Shown piece after piece: positions 42,676 through 56,600 of a stretch of 64,000 nucleotides of DNA. Origin of the DNA: Pomphorhynchus laevis (taxonomy: Eukaryota > Acanthocephala > Palaeacanthocephala > Echinorhynchida > Pomphorhynchidae); contig WNNJ02001104.1 of assembly GCA_012934845.2 (NCBI GenBank), forward strand, positions 372,001 through 436,000, given 5' to 3'. The number at the start of each line of letters is the position of its first letter. Within the stretch, counting starts at the first letter, position 1. Position numbers and translations under genes: made by a program. Under the pieces are notes generated by a model, which saw only the letters and a program-made list of their open reading frames with translations, did not search any database and was not told where the DNA came from.

Positions 42676-42870
42676 ATGTGCAATTGTCCAGAAATTGAAG
42701 ACAGCGATCTATACGTCAGCAAGATTAATTCCATACAAGAAGAGTACAAAATTTGTAAAGAATCAAATTCAATTGACGGTATGCCATTTACGAATTCATT
42801 TATTAATTTTTATCCAAATTCAATTGAAGGCATTGATAATTTTCAATTTATCTCAAATTTTAGGTTTTAA
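42676..42870 (+). CDS. Possible small ORF or exon, unknown
   Basis: A 64-residue frame beginning MCNCPEIEDSDLYVSKINS. Its first half has a more even composition than the surroundings and is preceded by ATAACAG, a possible splice acceptor. No known family; the second half is AT-driven. Weak case. Confidence 0.2.
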   Translation: MCNCPEIEDSDLYVSKINSIQEEYKICKESNSIDGMPFTNSFINFYPNSIEGIDNFQFISNFRF

Positions 42871-43472
42871 ATTTCAAAATCATACATATTTATTGTATAT
42901 TATCATAAATAAAAAGGCAATTTTCAAAAATATAGTGAAAAGAAAGAAGAATATAGTTTTTTCTTGCTAAGACAAATACATAATTTCGAATGTATTGTAG
43001 CGGACAGGCTTATCTGGCACAAGAGCTCACATTAAGGTAAATGGAGTATGATAGTATTTTTGTGATGGACTAGATTTATATAAATAATATTTAGCCGAAT
43101 TAGCCGATACTGACATATCAAAATATATCAAATTCACTTATTTCTTAGCTATTTGTACTGAATAATATGTATGTTAAAGTTGTGTTTTCCACACCAACGA
43201 CAAAATTATGCAATAGATGGCGTTTTTAAATATTCATTAATAATATTCTTTCATATTTCATCAAAGTTGATTAATTTCACTAAATATCTATTTAAACTAT
43301 ATCTATTTAATATCTATAGTTAACTATCTTAAATTAATTATCATCAATAATTAATTATTGACATCGATAATAATTAATTAATTATCATTAATTAATTATT
43401 ATCTTAACTTGTTGACTTGGTTATCTTTAATATTCTTAAATTTAACATGATTGGATCTGTGAGCTGAAATTC

Positions 43473-43668
43473 TTCTGGTCATGCACGACATTATCCTCAC
43501 GGGTATTGTTCCTATTTTTGTAGGAGAAAGCAGATAATAAGGGTCAAAGCGTGAAATGAATGTATGGATCAACAGCTGATGATACCCACCCAGGCTGATT
43601 AGTAGCTTCCTGATGTATTAAGGAATAGGAACAACACCTGTGAGGATAATGTCGTCCCACAACCAGAT
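43473..43668. repeat. Foldback element (about 195 bp)
   Basis: CTGGTCATGCACGACATTAT at the left and its near complement at 43645-43666 form arms of about 50 bp including TGTTCCTAT. The centre (GATCAACAGCTGATGA) resembles the middle of the repeat at 36.7 kb. Confidence 0.75.
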
Positions 43669-43989
43669 GTATTTTAAATGTTTATAACTTATTCTAATGA
43701 ACACTTGTTCATTAGAATATACATTAATTCTTGTTCATTAATTGTTTATTTTTAATATACGTTAATTAATTTAATGAATGTTGTTGACTATTTGTAACCG
43801 ACACGGCTGTATAGATTTCGTCACTATTTTATATTTTGTTTTTCTCTTTCTCTTAATATTTTGGGAAAAACAAAAACCCTTCTGTAGTTATTCAAGCATG
43901 TAGTCAATGCTGTCAACACATTTTACAAAGTCATTCGCCACCAGGTAATACACAGGTTTTGCTGCTATGCAAACCGAATTGACTTTTAA

Positions 43990-44120
43990 TCACATTTTTA
44001 TTAAAACCATATATTTATGAAAATCAATTTATTCGGTTTGTCCTCGTTCTTATTAACATTTTTATTAAAACCATATATTTATGAAACTCAATTTATTCGG
44101 TTTGTCCTCGTTCTTATTAC
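43990..44120. repeat. Tandem duplication, about 64 bp x2
   Basis: Two adjacent copies with one or two differences; each contains CCATATATTTATGAAA and GGTTTGTCCTCGTTCTTATT. Confidence 0.85.
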
Positions 44121-44672
44121 AAAGCGGTCATCATTGTTCTTATCACATAATGGATTTCGTTCTGATTACATAACCGTTATCGTTCTATTCACATTAATGT
44201 AATCACAATACAAACATCTAGAGCATCATTTTTGATTTATTCTAAATAAGTTGTTTGAGCAAACACGAAATGAATCATTTATTCGCGGTTCACTAATATA
44301 TTTTAATAATTATATTTGATATATTTTAAACTAAACAAATTTATTTTAAGATAATTATGCAGTAATAAGTATTTGGCCGTTGAATGTTCTTAAAAACACA
44401 TTGAATGTTAAATTTTAGTTTCCAGTCCAATTTAAAATTTTAGTCCAATTTTAAGTCAAAATTGTGAAATTGTGTTCATTTAATTATTAATTATTTATAT
44501 GCTGTTATTAAATAAATTTGCTGTCCCCAGTAAATTCATAAAGTGTCTACTTATATTAATTTAGAAATGATCATGTTATTAAATGGCTATGTTCAAATTA
44601 ACTGATGTAGCAACAATTATACTGACAACAGCCCGAAGAAAATACAATATGTCGACTAAAGAATCGATCCTT

Positions 44673-47600
44673 CTAGATAAAGTACTCGAGTTCATATCGT
44701 CTGTATATATTTTTTTCATCGTCGTCTATAATCGGATAGCCTGCAACTAACGCATCTTGCCCTCCAATGTACAGTGTGTTGTAAACTTTCCAATAAACGT
44801 CACGTACTTTTCTGGCCGGGTGGAACATTCCCTAAAACGAGAATAGTTTATTAGAAATTATAAAAGTATCAACAAATTATCAGGGAAACTACTAAATCGT
44901 AATTTATTCACGCTTCTCTGAAAGCACATGAACACGATTGTGCATTTGATGACATAAATATTTAAATATCAAAATTTCTATACAAAAACATTCCAATGAT
45001 AACAGCATAAACTAAATTTATTAGATAATAATTAACGGCATATATGTCGTATTAAATATATAAACATGATTTTGATAAATATCTTCTGGTGTGTCGTCCA
45101 GGATCGCGATGTCTTGAAAAGTTTGGTTTGTACACTGCCTCCACGACCTGACACCCGAGAAAAATCTTGAGTACGTTTATTTTTTTCTTGTTAAGAAATT
45201 GTTGTTGTAAAATTGAGTTGATATAAATATATATAATGATCCATGATCCATTATTGATAAAGAATTATTGAAGCCGGATCGAAAAAGGGGAAAATTTTAT
45301 TTGATATTTCGCTAACCTCAGATGTAATCTCGAAATTTTCTGAAGATGCTAACAGAGGTTACCGAAATATTAAATAAAATGTTCCCCTTTTTTGATTTAA
45401 CTCCAATGATTCTTTATAACTATTTTTTTAAATAAAATAATTTTTTATAAAAAATATTTATATTATTAAATAAACCATATAGATATGCCATAACATATCT
45501 ATATGATAAATATCCATATAATAAAACATAACATATGTAATCTCGAAATTTTCTGAAGATGCTAACAGAGGTTACCGAAATATTAAATAAAATGTTCCCC
45601 TTTTTTGATTTAACTCCAATGATTCTTTATAACTATTTTTTTAAATAAAATAATTTTTTATAAAAAATATTTATATTATTAAATAAACCATATAGATATG
45701 CCATAACATATCTATATGATAAATATCCATATAATAAAACATAACATATGTAATCTCGAAATTTTCTGAAGATGCTAACAGAGGTTACCGAAATATTAAA
45801 TAAAATGTTCCCCTTTTTTGATTTAACTCCAATGATTCTTTATAACTATTTTTTTAATAAAATAATTTTTTATAAAAAATATTTATATTATTAAATAAAC
45901 CATATAGATATGCTTGAATACAAATAAATATATTTGTATTATATTTCGAATGCAACTGCAACTATAAAACTAATAAAAAACTATAAAACTATAACTATTT
46001 TGTTGAATAGTTAACTATTTGCTTGAATTAGATTTCGAATGCAACTGCATCTGAAATTGTAACACCACAATAAACAATGTCAATATCGAGGATAGTATCG
46101 TCAATAGCAAAATAACACTAAGAAAAACGTAATACAAAATTTAAGGATAAAATTTTTTAAATATTGCATATTTTAATATTTTAATTTGATTTAAATATAA
46201 ATTAAATTTAATTAAATTATAATTTAAAATTTGTTTAAATTTTTTTAAGTTTTAGATGAGTTTAGTGAGTGAATAAATTAAGTTCATTCACTCATAAACT
46301 GAGTGTTTTAAATTTGTATAGAATAAACTTAGTGATATATTTCCATTTTGCTATACATTGGAGTTAGAACTCATTTTTCCTTATGATATCGTGTAGCCTA
46401 TTTTAGTGATAAATTATGTAGACCAATTTTGTACCTAGCGTTTAAACTGTTCATTAACCCTTTTATCTCTTCAATCTTACATAATTCAGTCTATAAAAAG
46501 TAAATTCCCTATCTATACTTGTATGATGTCAACAGCATCAACGACATATTCCCATTTTGCTATACATTAGAGTTATAACTCATTTTTCCTTATGATATCG
46601 TGTAGCCTGTCTTAGTGATAAATTATAGAGGCCAATTTTGTACCTAGCGTTTAAACTGTTCATTAACCCTTTTATCTCTTCAATCTTACATAATTCAGTC
46701 TATAAAAAGTAAATTCCCTATCTATACTTGTATGATGCCAACAACAGCATCAACGACATATTCCCATTTTGCTATACATTGGAGTTATAACTCATTTTCT
46801 TCGAGATATCGTGTAGCCTGTCTTTGTGTTTATTGGTTCAGTAGAGAACCAATAAACGTGAAAAGTAGAGAAATATCATATTATATTAATATCATCTTAT
46901 ATAAAATATCATATTATAAAGTTTTAATTTTACTAATTTTTCAATTTTGAGGTCTCTAACATCAATTTTATAAATGTTATAATAACATTTTGAAATTAAA
47001 CATTTAAAGTTAAATTGTATATTTATGTGATAAATAACTTACTTTAATTACATTATTAAATCAATGCGTGTAAATATGTTTTACTTATAAGTCACTCAAT
47101 TAAATAAAGTCTATTAAAATAAGTCACCCAGTTTACTTTGTTTAATCTGTTATCTCAACAGAAAATGTCTTTATTGCATATTTATATTTTACTATATCGT
47201 TGAAAGAAAGCAATGGGTTAATAAATATTATTAAACCATTGTTAATAATTCACTATTATTGCTCATATTATTGAAATCATTTAACAAAATTGATTGTCTT
47301 TTTGTGTACTATTTGTTCTCAATGTACACGATTCTGAGAGGCTAAATTGATTGATAATATTCTCCTCATTATTTTAACCCGTCGTTAAAAGGCCGGTGGG
47401 TTAATTTACAAGTTTGAATGCAAACCGACAAGCGATAAATCTCTTCAATGTAGTTTTTGAAATGATTTTACATTTAAACGCATGATCCAAAGAGAAGCAT
47501 TTTTCTTTATAAAATGAGCACAGACACGTCATTCCTCGACTACGATACGGAATGTGTTCTTCGTGATTTTTGTGTTTTAAACAAAATATAACGTCAAATA

Positions 47601-50600
47601 GGCGTAAAAGTTGTCAAAGAGTAACTGATTCGGGCTCTCGCTTTGCTAGGATTGTAACCACTGTTAACGAAGGTTTGAAGGATAATCCGGGAATTCGTAT
47701 AATAAATCTCGCAGGCAAAAATACAGCCATTTGAAATTAAACACGACCAAATGTTCCCGACATAAAGTCATGCAAAAGACGTAATAGTTAACAGCGTCGT
47801 AAAGTAATCATTCAAAATTACAAAGAGAATTGATAAAGTACTAAAAGTCAATAGCATCTAAAATATTTAATTTGCAATTCAGATTAGACAGAATACTCGT
47901 TAGAATGTCGAAAAGTATTAGGAAATTTTTGAAATATTAAGATTTAATGTTTTATAAATGTTTAGAATATTAAAAGTATACTCAGTTTGTACAAAACAGC
48001 TAACCTGTAGTGTGTAGTAAAGTAGCTTTGAGTGCCCAAGGCCAATGCGCAGGCCATCAATAGCAGCAATAAAAGCTTGAATTACATGAGGAGACGTTTC
48101 AAAAATGTTTGGCCACACAAAATTTAGTATATGGGTGAGAGCATCTTCGCACCCGTGCCCGTAAACTCCCAATGCAAGATGACTTACTGCAGACATTGCA
48201 GTTTGACGGTGAACCAAATCTCTAAATTTTTAGTAATTGCTTGTTACAATCAAACGAAATCCATATTACCTGTCCATCAATGCATCTTCGACCAGTGGAG
48301 TGATAGCATAGATATAATCCTTCCCCATTTCACCAATGTACTCGAACATAAAAGATAATGCTTTCAGTACACCGTTTTGAACATTTAACTCTGGTACTCG
48401 GTATTCGTTCATTAAGCCTGAAATAATTTAAAACAGTCGTTTGTAGATTAAAAAGTTTTACACGAATAATATAATAATAGTAAATATAATTTATAATATT
48501 ATAATAATTTATACAATTATATGGATTATTCGTACTTAATTGGATAAATGTTTTTTGTATTTTGTAAAATATAAAATTTTTGCGTGCATTAACCGATGCG
48601 TAGGATTGTCTGGCGACAAATTATAAGTAAAAACTTTAATGAATAAAAGAAGAATTCAACAGATAAAGATTTTTTCTATAAAATGAATATTGTATAGTAA
48701 GACCAAACAAGGGTCCTCTACAGCTCCTGTTTGATCACCAAAACAGGCGTTTCATGCAGCGCCTGTTTGGCACTGCAGGAAGTCTTTTAACGCAGAATCT
48801 GAGTTCACAATTCTTGTTCATGGCTACTAACTGGCACATTCATTGCTCTAAACCGTATAAATCACCATCTTAAGAAACGTTCAACTCGTCTTGTTAACAA
48901 CTCTTCTTAGCTCATTCCAACATAATCGAAAATTATTACATGTGTTCTTGATTGCATTCGATGATGACGTGATGAGACTGTACATTTGATTATTTGAATT
49001 CGTGATCGCTTCCATTAGTTAATCAGGTTTGCTCATGGTCATAATTTTACTGGTACCCTGAAATGATAATCGCATCTGAACTACTTTGAGCGTCACTAAC
49101 AAGGTTAGTAAAACCAACAAGTTTATTAATCGTAAGTTTGTTGGTTTTGTAATACATGATTGGTGTCAAAAAAAGTTTGTTTTTGTATAGTTAAAAGCTC
49201 AATTATCGCTAAGTAATCACAGTAGCGAGCCTAATCGATGTTGAATTGCGACATTATCCAGCTAGATGACCCGTCAAGAAAGGGTCATAATGCAGAACAT
49301 CTTTGTTAGCAACGAATGATTTTGAGCTTATCAAAAGTAATAATTGATTTTTGAGCTTAATTAATAATCTATTTATAAATGTTTATTTGTTTTCTTTCGT
49401 CGATATGCAACTCGAGACGAAAAGATGGCAAACACCATTGATCCTCCGAAAAAGAGGATAATAAAAAATATTAATAAATTTATTTATTTTTATCAATTAA
49501 TTAATTATCGAATTAGGTATTAAGTATTAAATTAGGTATCGAATATTATAAATCAATTTAATACAAAGAACTGGTTTATTGGAAAAATTAGCCTTCTAAG
49601 AACAACTTTAAAATTATACAGTGACTATAGCAGCCATTTTGATAATACGGCAAATTTAACCCAAATGTATGCTATCATAGAGCCATCATTCTGCCCGTAT
49701 TAGTGCATTAAATACTAGAGTAGTTAATTGATTAACTCAAATTAACGCGAATGTGAAGAAAAATAAAATATTACCTGGCAATACGGTAAATGGTGAACAT
49801 GTCTCGGCAACAATTGCGATCGCAACTGTTGTACATACCCGAAGTTGTCGCTCCTGCACTCGAAGGTTAGTCAACAATGTTGATAAAACGTCATAAGGAC
49901 CAATAGCTTTGGCAATATAACCAAACGTGTTAATAGCTGCTCTTCGGATTGCCTTCTTGTGAGCTTTTAAAAGTTCCAGAAGTTCAAAACAAATACGCAT
50001 CCATTCACGACTGACTACATACTCTGCACCGAGGTCAGCTATGCGTCCCACAAGATCAATGCAGTTTTCCTGTACCTTCTCATGCCTAACAAAATCAATG
50101 TAAAAATCATGAGCATTAATTATGTAAAGTGTATTAATATATGATTTTTAACTAGCATTTGTAATTTTTAAAAGATTTTAAAAGATATTATTATGATCTG
50201 GTATAATCTGCTTCTGAAAAGTAGTTTCAATATACGATAAGCTCAATTGATGGTGTCCTCCCTAACATTAGCATCATTATTTAATTAGGATTCAATAAAA
50301 TATCATATTCCTTAAAATCATATTATGTCATATATGTAATATACATATTAAGACCTGTGGACTTTGTTTTCCCCGTAATATGACCTTTGTCAGAAACACT
50401 GAAACTATGTATTATTGGTTACGACTTTACTATTATTTTTCATATTTTCAAACAAGCATGAATTATTAATTCTTAAAAAAGGGAGAAGTTTGCATCCCAA
50501 GGTGTTTACACTTTAAAATGTAAACTGCTTCACGTGATCACGTTTAAGAGACCAGGTAATGGCCAATAGCTAGGTCGCGTAGCGCGTGGAGTGAAGGTGG

Positions 50601-53600
50601 TAGATCTTTATAGATCTTGTTCCAGCCTGCAACCGCCTTAAGCAGGGCAGCCCCCTGTCAGATGCTGCTGGATGGCCCGTTGTAAGTTTAGTCTGAGTCA
50701 ACTAAACTAGGTGGCGACACCGAAAAAGCAACGTTAAAAATCATGACTTAAAAGTTACATGTACTCAACAATATTGGAAAAATACGTAAGTACTAATGAT
50801 TTCAATTTTAGATCTTTTAAATGTAACAGAAAAAATTGTATAGTTTGTGATGTTATAAATAATAATAATTGTATTGTAAGTAATACGACAAACAAATGTT
50901 TTTCATTAAATATTAATAATAATTGTAACTGCAATACCGCAGGTGTAGTGTATCTAATACAATGCACATGTGGATTGCAATATATAGGAAAAACATATCA
51001 AATGTTAAAAACTAGGTTTAGGCAACACATATAATATACAGCATATTAATCAAACTATATTTCATAAACATATGAGATTAATAGGACATGATATTAAAAA
51101 CTGTAAATTATTTATTTTAGAACATATTATCGAAGAAAACATTTCTATATTAAATCAAAAACTATTAGAAAAAGAAGATTTTTGGATTGAAACGCTTAAT
51201 TCCATGTACCCATTAGGATTGAATGACGTGGTACAAGGAATTGGCAGAAGTAGTATAATACATAATAAACAACTATATTATAATAATCCGGTTAAACGCA
51301 AACCAAGAAGTCATGGGTATAAAAGGAATAGGAAAAATAGATTTAAAAATATTAAAAAAGATATGTATATAAATGAACAATTAGAAATATTAAAACAACT
51401 TTTAAGAGATAATAAGCTAAAAGATCTTTATGTAAATATAAGAAGTTTTTCTAAAGATATCATATGTTCAATAAATCAAAAATTAATTAACGACTATGAT
51501 AGGCTAAGTTGTATAATAGACAGTTATTGTAATACAAAATACTATAATCGTACAATAAATGTTAATAATAACAATAGAAAATATACATTAACCATAAACT
51601 TCATTAATAAATGTATAGATAACATAAATATAGCCGGACTTTTAAATAATTCTAAAAGTAAAGAAATAATAGGGTCAGATTTAAGTAAATATATTCCTAA
51701 TCTAGGAATATATTGTACCCATAAACTAGAATTAATTAAAAATTGTGAATTAAGAAAGCTGCTATCAAAAGGGTATAAATATAGATTAAATAATAACAAC
51801 GACAAAAATAAAATTTACAATTCGTTATATAATAACTTAAATGATTACTTTAGTAAGCTGATTAATAGTGAAAGCTCGAATATATCTAAGATAAACATTT
51901 GGAAATATTATATATTTGATAAAATTAAAAATAAAATGAAAATAACAAACAATTATAAAAGGAAAGATAAAATTAATAAAGATATGTATAAAGAACTTAC
52001 TAAATTAAAGGATAACTATATAATAACAACTATTGATAAAGCTAGTAATAACTTTGTCTTCATATGCAAAAAGCTTTATTATGATATACTAATGAAAGAG
52101 GTTAATTCTAATGATTTAAATGTAAATCCAACATATGAACGTAGTGAGTTGAGTTTAGAAACAATTATTACAAGTCACTGTTCTATAATGGATAAAAAGG
52201 GTATAAAGGTTGAATTAGATAATAAAACTATACCTATATTATATTGGAATCCAAAATTACATAAAAATCTAATAAAACCACGGTTCATATGTAGTGCGTT
52301 TAAATGTACATGAAAAAAACTGTCTGTCTATATGAATAAAATACTTAAAGTAATTAAAGCACATTTTAAAAAATATTGCAAGGTAATCGAAATTAATACT
52401 GGTATAAAACACTATTTCAGTATTAATTCTACAAAAGAATTTTTAGAACAGACAAAAGGAATAAATTTTCAAAATATAAATACATACGATTTTAGTACGC
52501 TTTATACAAATCTAGATTTAGTAGATATTAAAGAAACGTTAGTAAAATTAATTAATCTTATATTCGGAAAAAGATATACATATATATGTTATAATAATTA
52601 TAACGCCTATCTAACAAAAATTAAACCATCAAATAAATATAAATATATGGATAAAATTGAATTAATAGAATCCTTAAATATTTTGATAAATCAAAATTAT
52701 TTAAAAGTAGGGACATCTATATTTAGACAAGTAAAAGGTGTTCCAATGGGTGGTAATAGTAGCCCAATTATAGCTGACTTGTTTTTAAGCTTTATAGAAT
52801 ATGAATTTGTTCATAACTGTGTATGATAGCATAGCAGTTCCTCCTATTGACCTCTAATTCTTATTCTAATACAACGTCTGTTATTTATTAGTTAATTCAT
52901 AAAAATGAATTCTATTTTAAATTTCAATTTTTTATTTTAACTTGATTTAAATTATAAAAAATCTTACAACAATTATATATTTTATTATTTAATTATTAAA
53001 TTTTGATTTAGCATTGTTATGTTTTTTTATTTTATCGTTATATTAAATACGTAGATTCAGTTAGCTGATTTGATTGATAATATAACATTTATAACATTTT
53101 TTGTGTCCTGCGTAAGGCTGAGCATCGCTTAACCCTACGCACTACTGCCAACTCAGCTGTGGCTCAGCACGGCTCAAATACAGAACACAACATTGAATTA
53201 GATAATGTTGAAGTCATCTATTCCGTCCAAAGAAAATTTAAAAGGCGAATATGCGAGTCACTCTGGATTGAAGAATTGAAGCTCGGCTTAAATGAGAATG
53301 ATGGCTACCGTTAAATTCTAAATCGTGATTGAGCATCCTTCTTTGTAAAGTTTGCTATTACAGTAGTAGGCCGTGCAGCACAACGTGATGACCTACCTAA
53401 CGTGCATCTTTGTTTTTTCTTTTCTTTTTTATCCTTAACATTTTACCTGTTTTAGATTTCTGATGATGATTCCAAACTGAAATCGGAAATTTAATAAATT
53501 TTCTACCTCATGCGGCGTCTTGCCATTATGATTTTGATAATTTAACATTGACCCCGAGCACCTTCCGTTTTAATAAATATAACATGGCATTACAGTCATT

Positions 53601-56600
53601 TTTAGTGCTACATCAAAGTAGCACTAATATAAATATTTTTTAAATATTTGAAATATAAAATGAAATATAAAATGAAATATAAAATTAAATAAAAATTTTT
53701 TTTTAAATGTTTGAAATATAAAATGAAATATATTATATAAAATGAAATATAAAATTTATATTTTATAAATATTAAATGAAATATAAAATGAAGTATAAAA
53801 TTAAAATTTAATATAAAATGAAATATAAAATTAAATATAAAATGACATTACAGTCATTATTAGTGACATCAAAGTAGCATTAATTTAAATATTTATTAAA
53901 TAAATAAATATTTATAAAAAATATTATATTCATATTTTTATTTATTAAATAAAAATATTATTAATAATTATATTAATTATTAATAATTATTAATAAATAT
54001 TATAAATAATTATTATTTTTTATATTTATAATTTAAATAGAAAATTAAAATTTAATATAAAATGAAATATAAAATTTAATATAAAATGACATCACAGTCA
54101 TTATCATGTCATCAAAGTAGCATTAATTTAAATATTTATTAAAAAATAAATATTTATAAAAAATATTATATTCATATTTTTATTTATTAAATAAAAATAT
54201 TATTAATAATTATATTAATTATCAATAATAAATAAATAATAAATATTAATAATAAATTTTATTATAAATAATAAATAATAGATAAATATTATTAATAATT
54301 ATTATTTTTTTTATATTTATAATTTAAATATAAAATTAAAATTTAATATAAAATGAAATATAAAATTAAATAATAAATTAAATATAAAATGACTTTACAG
54401 TCATTATTAGTGACATCAAAGTAGCATTAATTTAAATATTTATTTTTTTAAGATAAAAAAATATATTCATATTTTTATAAAACATTTATATATTTTTTAT
54501 TTATTTTTAGATATAATCTTGGAATACCTTGAACAAGGTACTAATTTGATAATAAATAAACAAGTAAAATCTATATTACCGAGAAAATAATAAAAGGTTA
54601 TGAAAAATAAAAGCTATCAGGTAAACAAAAAATTCATTGGACTCAAAAATATAAAGTGAATGAATCTATTAACTCTTATAAATAAAAAGTAACAAACAAT
54701 TGTTTTTATCTTTATTTAATCATTAATGATTAATTAAATCATTAATTTAATCATTAATGATTAAATTAATCATTAATGTAATAATAAATAATTTATCAAG
54801 ATGAATAATCATCTATCTTTTTTAGATGAATAATCATCTTGATAAAAGATGCCTATTTTATTTTACAAAAGTCAGTAAAATACTTAAAAGCATCACAAGT
54901 ACTTAATATGCTTGTTAAAATTTGAACGAGTTATTTAAATTTGAACGGGTTATTTAAATTTGAACGGGTTGTTATCTTATATTTTTTATAATCATTTTAC
55001 AAAAATAAAAAACGCACCGATTCTTTAGAATTGGAGTAAGTCGAGGTAAAAGATCTTTTATTGGTGGATTCATTTTAGTGACACCCATTACGTTTACAAT
55101 TGCCTTAAGCGCTCCTAGTATACTTCCTAGAACTTCAGGATATTCTTCTCCTAGGTATTCATATAAAACAACACCAAGATGACCCATTAGGGACTCCTAA
55201 ATGTTATATTCAAAAACGATGACATTGTCAATGCTGGTTTTACCTCATGACAAACTTTCATTATGTTAGCGATTTTAGAGATCAAATCTGCCGCCTGCTG
55301 TCTCACTTTGGCCGCTTTGTTATTTAATCTCCATAAAATTGTTCCACAAATTTGTGGAAGGTACGGTTTTGTTCTAGTACCAAGTGCATTAACTACTGCA
55401 CCAAATCCGTTTAGCATTACAGCATCTTCGGTTGTCTGTTCTTGAAATGCGTACAATATACCGTCAATCAGTTGCTCCTCAAGACGATTATCAATATCAG
55501 CTGATCCTAAATTGTCAAGAATGTTCTCAATTGTTTCCATAACCATCTTTCTGTACTGCTCTGAGTCTTCCTTAAGGTCATCGACAATTCTGATTATTAT
55601 TTCTGCACTACCGACTTTATTGGCAATTTCAACAGTGGTGTCAACCAACTAAAACACAGATGGCTTAAAATATTCAGAAATCATGCCAGCATTTAATTAA
55701 AATAGGAATCTACTGTTTGTTTAAATTAATTAATTTAATTAATAACTTAATTAATAAATTAATTTAATAAATTAATAAATTTAACTTAATTGAATAATTA
55801 AAACTACAATTATTCAATAATAAAACTAGACAATCACTCCATTGAAAAATGAAAAAATTCACTTTGAGAACTTTAAAAATAATTAATTTTTATTGATTTA
55901 AATTAATTTGAACTCATTATTTTTAAAATTAATTTTAAATTCAGTTAAAACAAATTGAATTAATAAAGCGATAAATAACCGTTTTGTTTTAACTAAATAA
56001 TTATATCGGTTGACGTCGATAAAAATAAAAGACAAACGTAAAATTGGCATATCGCAAAAATATCAAAATAAAAATAACCTTATTATTACAATTAGAATAT
56101 TTGCAATTTAAGTTTTTGATATAAATTATTAATTTCGAAATTTACGTTCCCATCGAAATTTATTTTTATCCAAATTCATAATTTTGATTATTGTGTGTAT
56201 TAAATAATTAATAAATACATCGATCATTCATGCAAATTATTAAAACACGCGTTAGCATTTTATTAATAAACTTGTATATTATAATATTTATTTTATAATT
56301 TATAATCAAGTATTACAGTCACATATGTCGAAGTCACATAAAGTCGTTTACATTTACCAGAATATTTTACTCTATCAACTTCCCATTTATTTTAATTTTT
56401 CTTAAAAATTATTCTGTTGATAATCTACATCAAGCGATAAACACTGCTCGGTATTCTACGATGAATCCTCAACAGCTACGCCAATTATTAGCGGACGCTG
56501 CTTAAAATCCTGGTATGTTAATCGACATGTTGTGGGCACCAGTTTTAACCAAATATAGATAATTTTATCCGCGACCTGGTATTCTACTTAATTTGCTGCG

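Larger units (their letters stand above)
50470..53075 (+). mobile_element. Penelope-like element with N-terminal endonuclease (Naiad type)
   Basis: Lies antisense in a 4.9-kb SF3B1 intron. A GC-richer 5' region (about 50470-50750) precedes the coding part. The GIY-YIG endonuclease comes first (50759-51034), then a long linker and the reverse transcriptase (51072-52826): the order of the Naiad/Chlamys clade, not of classical Penelope elements, which carry GIY-YIG at the C terminus. The RT is cut off after motif B and joins directly to the terminal segment at 52830-53075, so the part with the catalytic YxDD is missing from this copy. The same terminal segment, inverted, ends the copy at 26.4 kb. 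Confidence 0.85.

Noticed and set aside
45322-45913. CRISPR-like array
   Set aside because: The 213-bp units are directly adjacent and near identical with no unique spacers; this is a simple tandem repeat in a eukaryote.
50540-50625. tRNA or SINE-like head in the GC-rich region before the Naiad ORF
   Set aside because: Some A-box-like bases occur, but there is no B box and no cloverleaf can be drawn.
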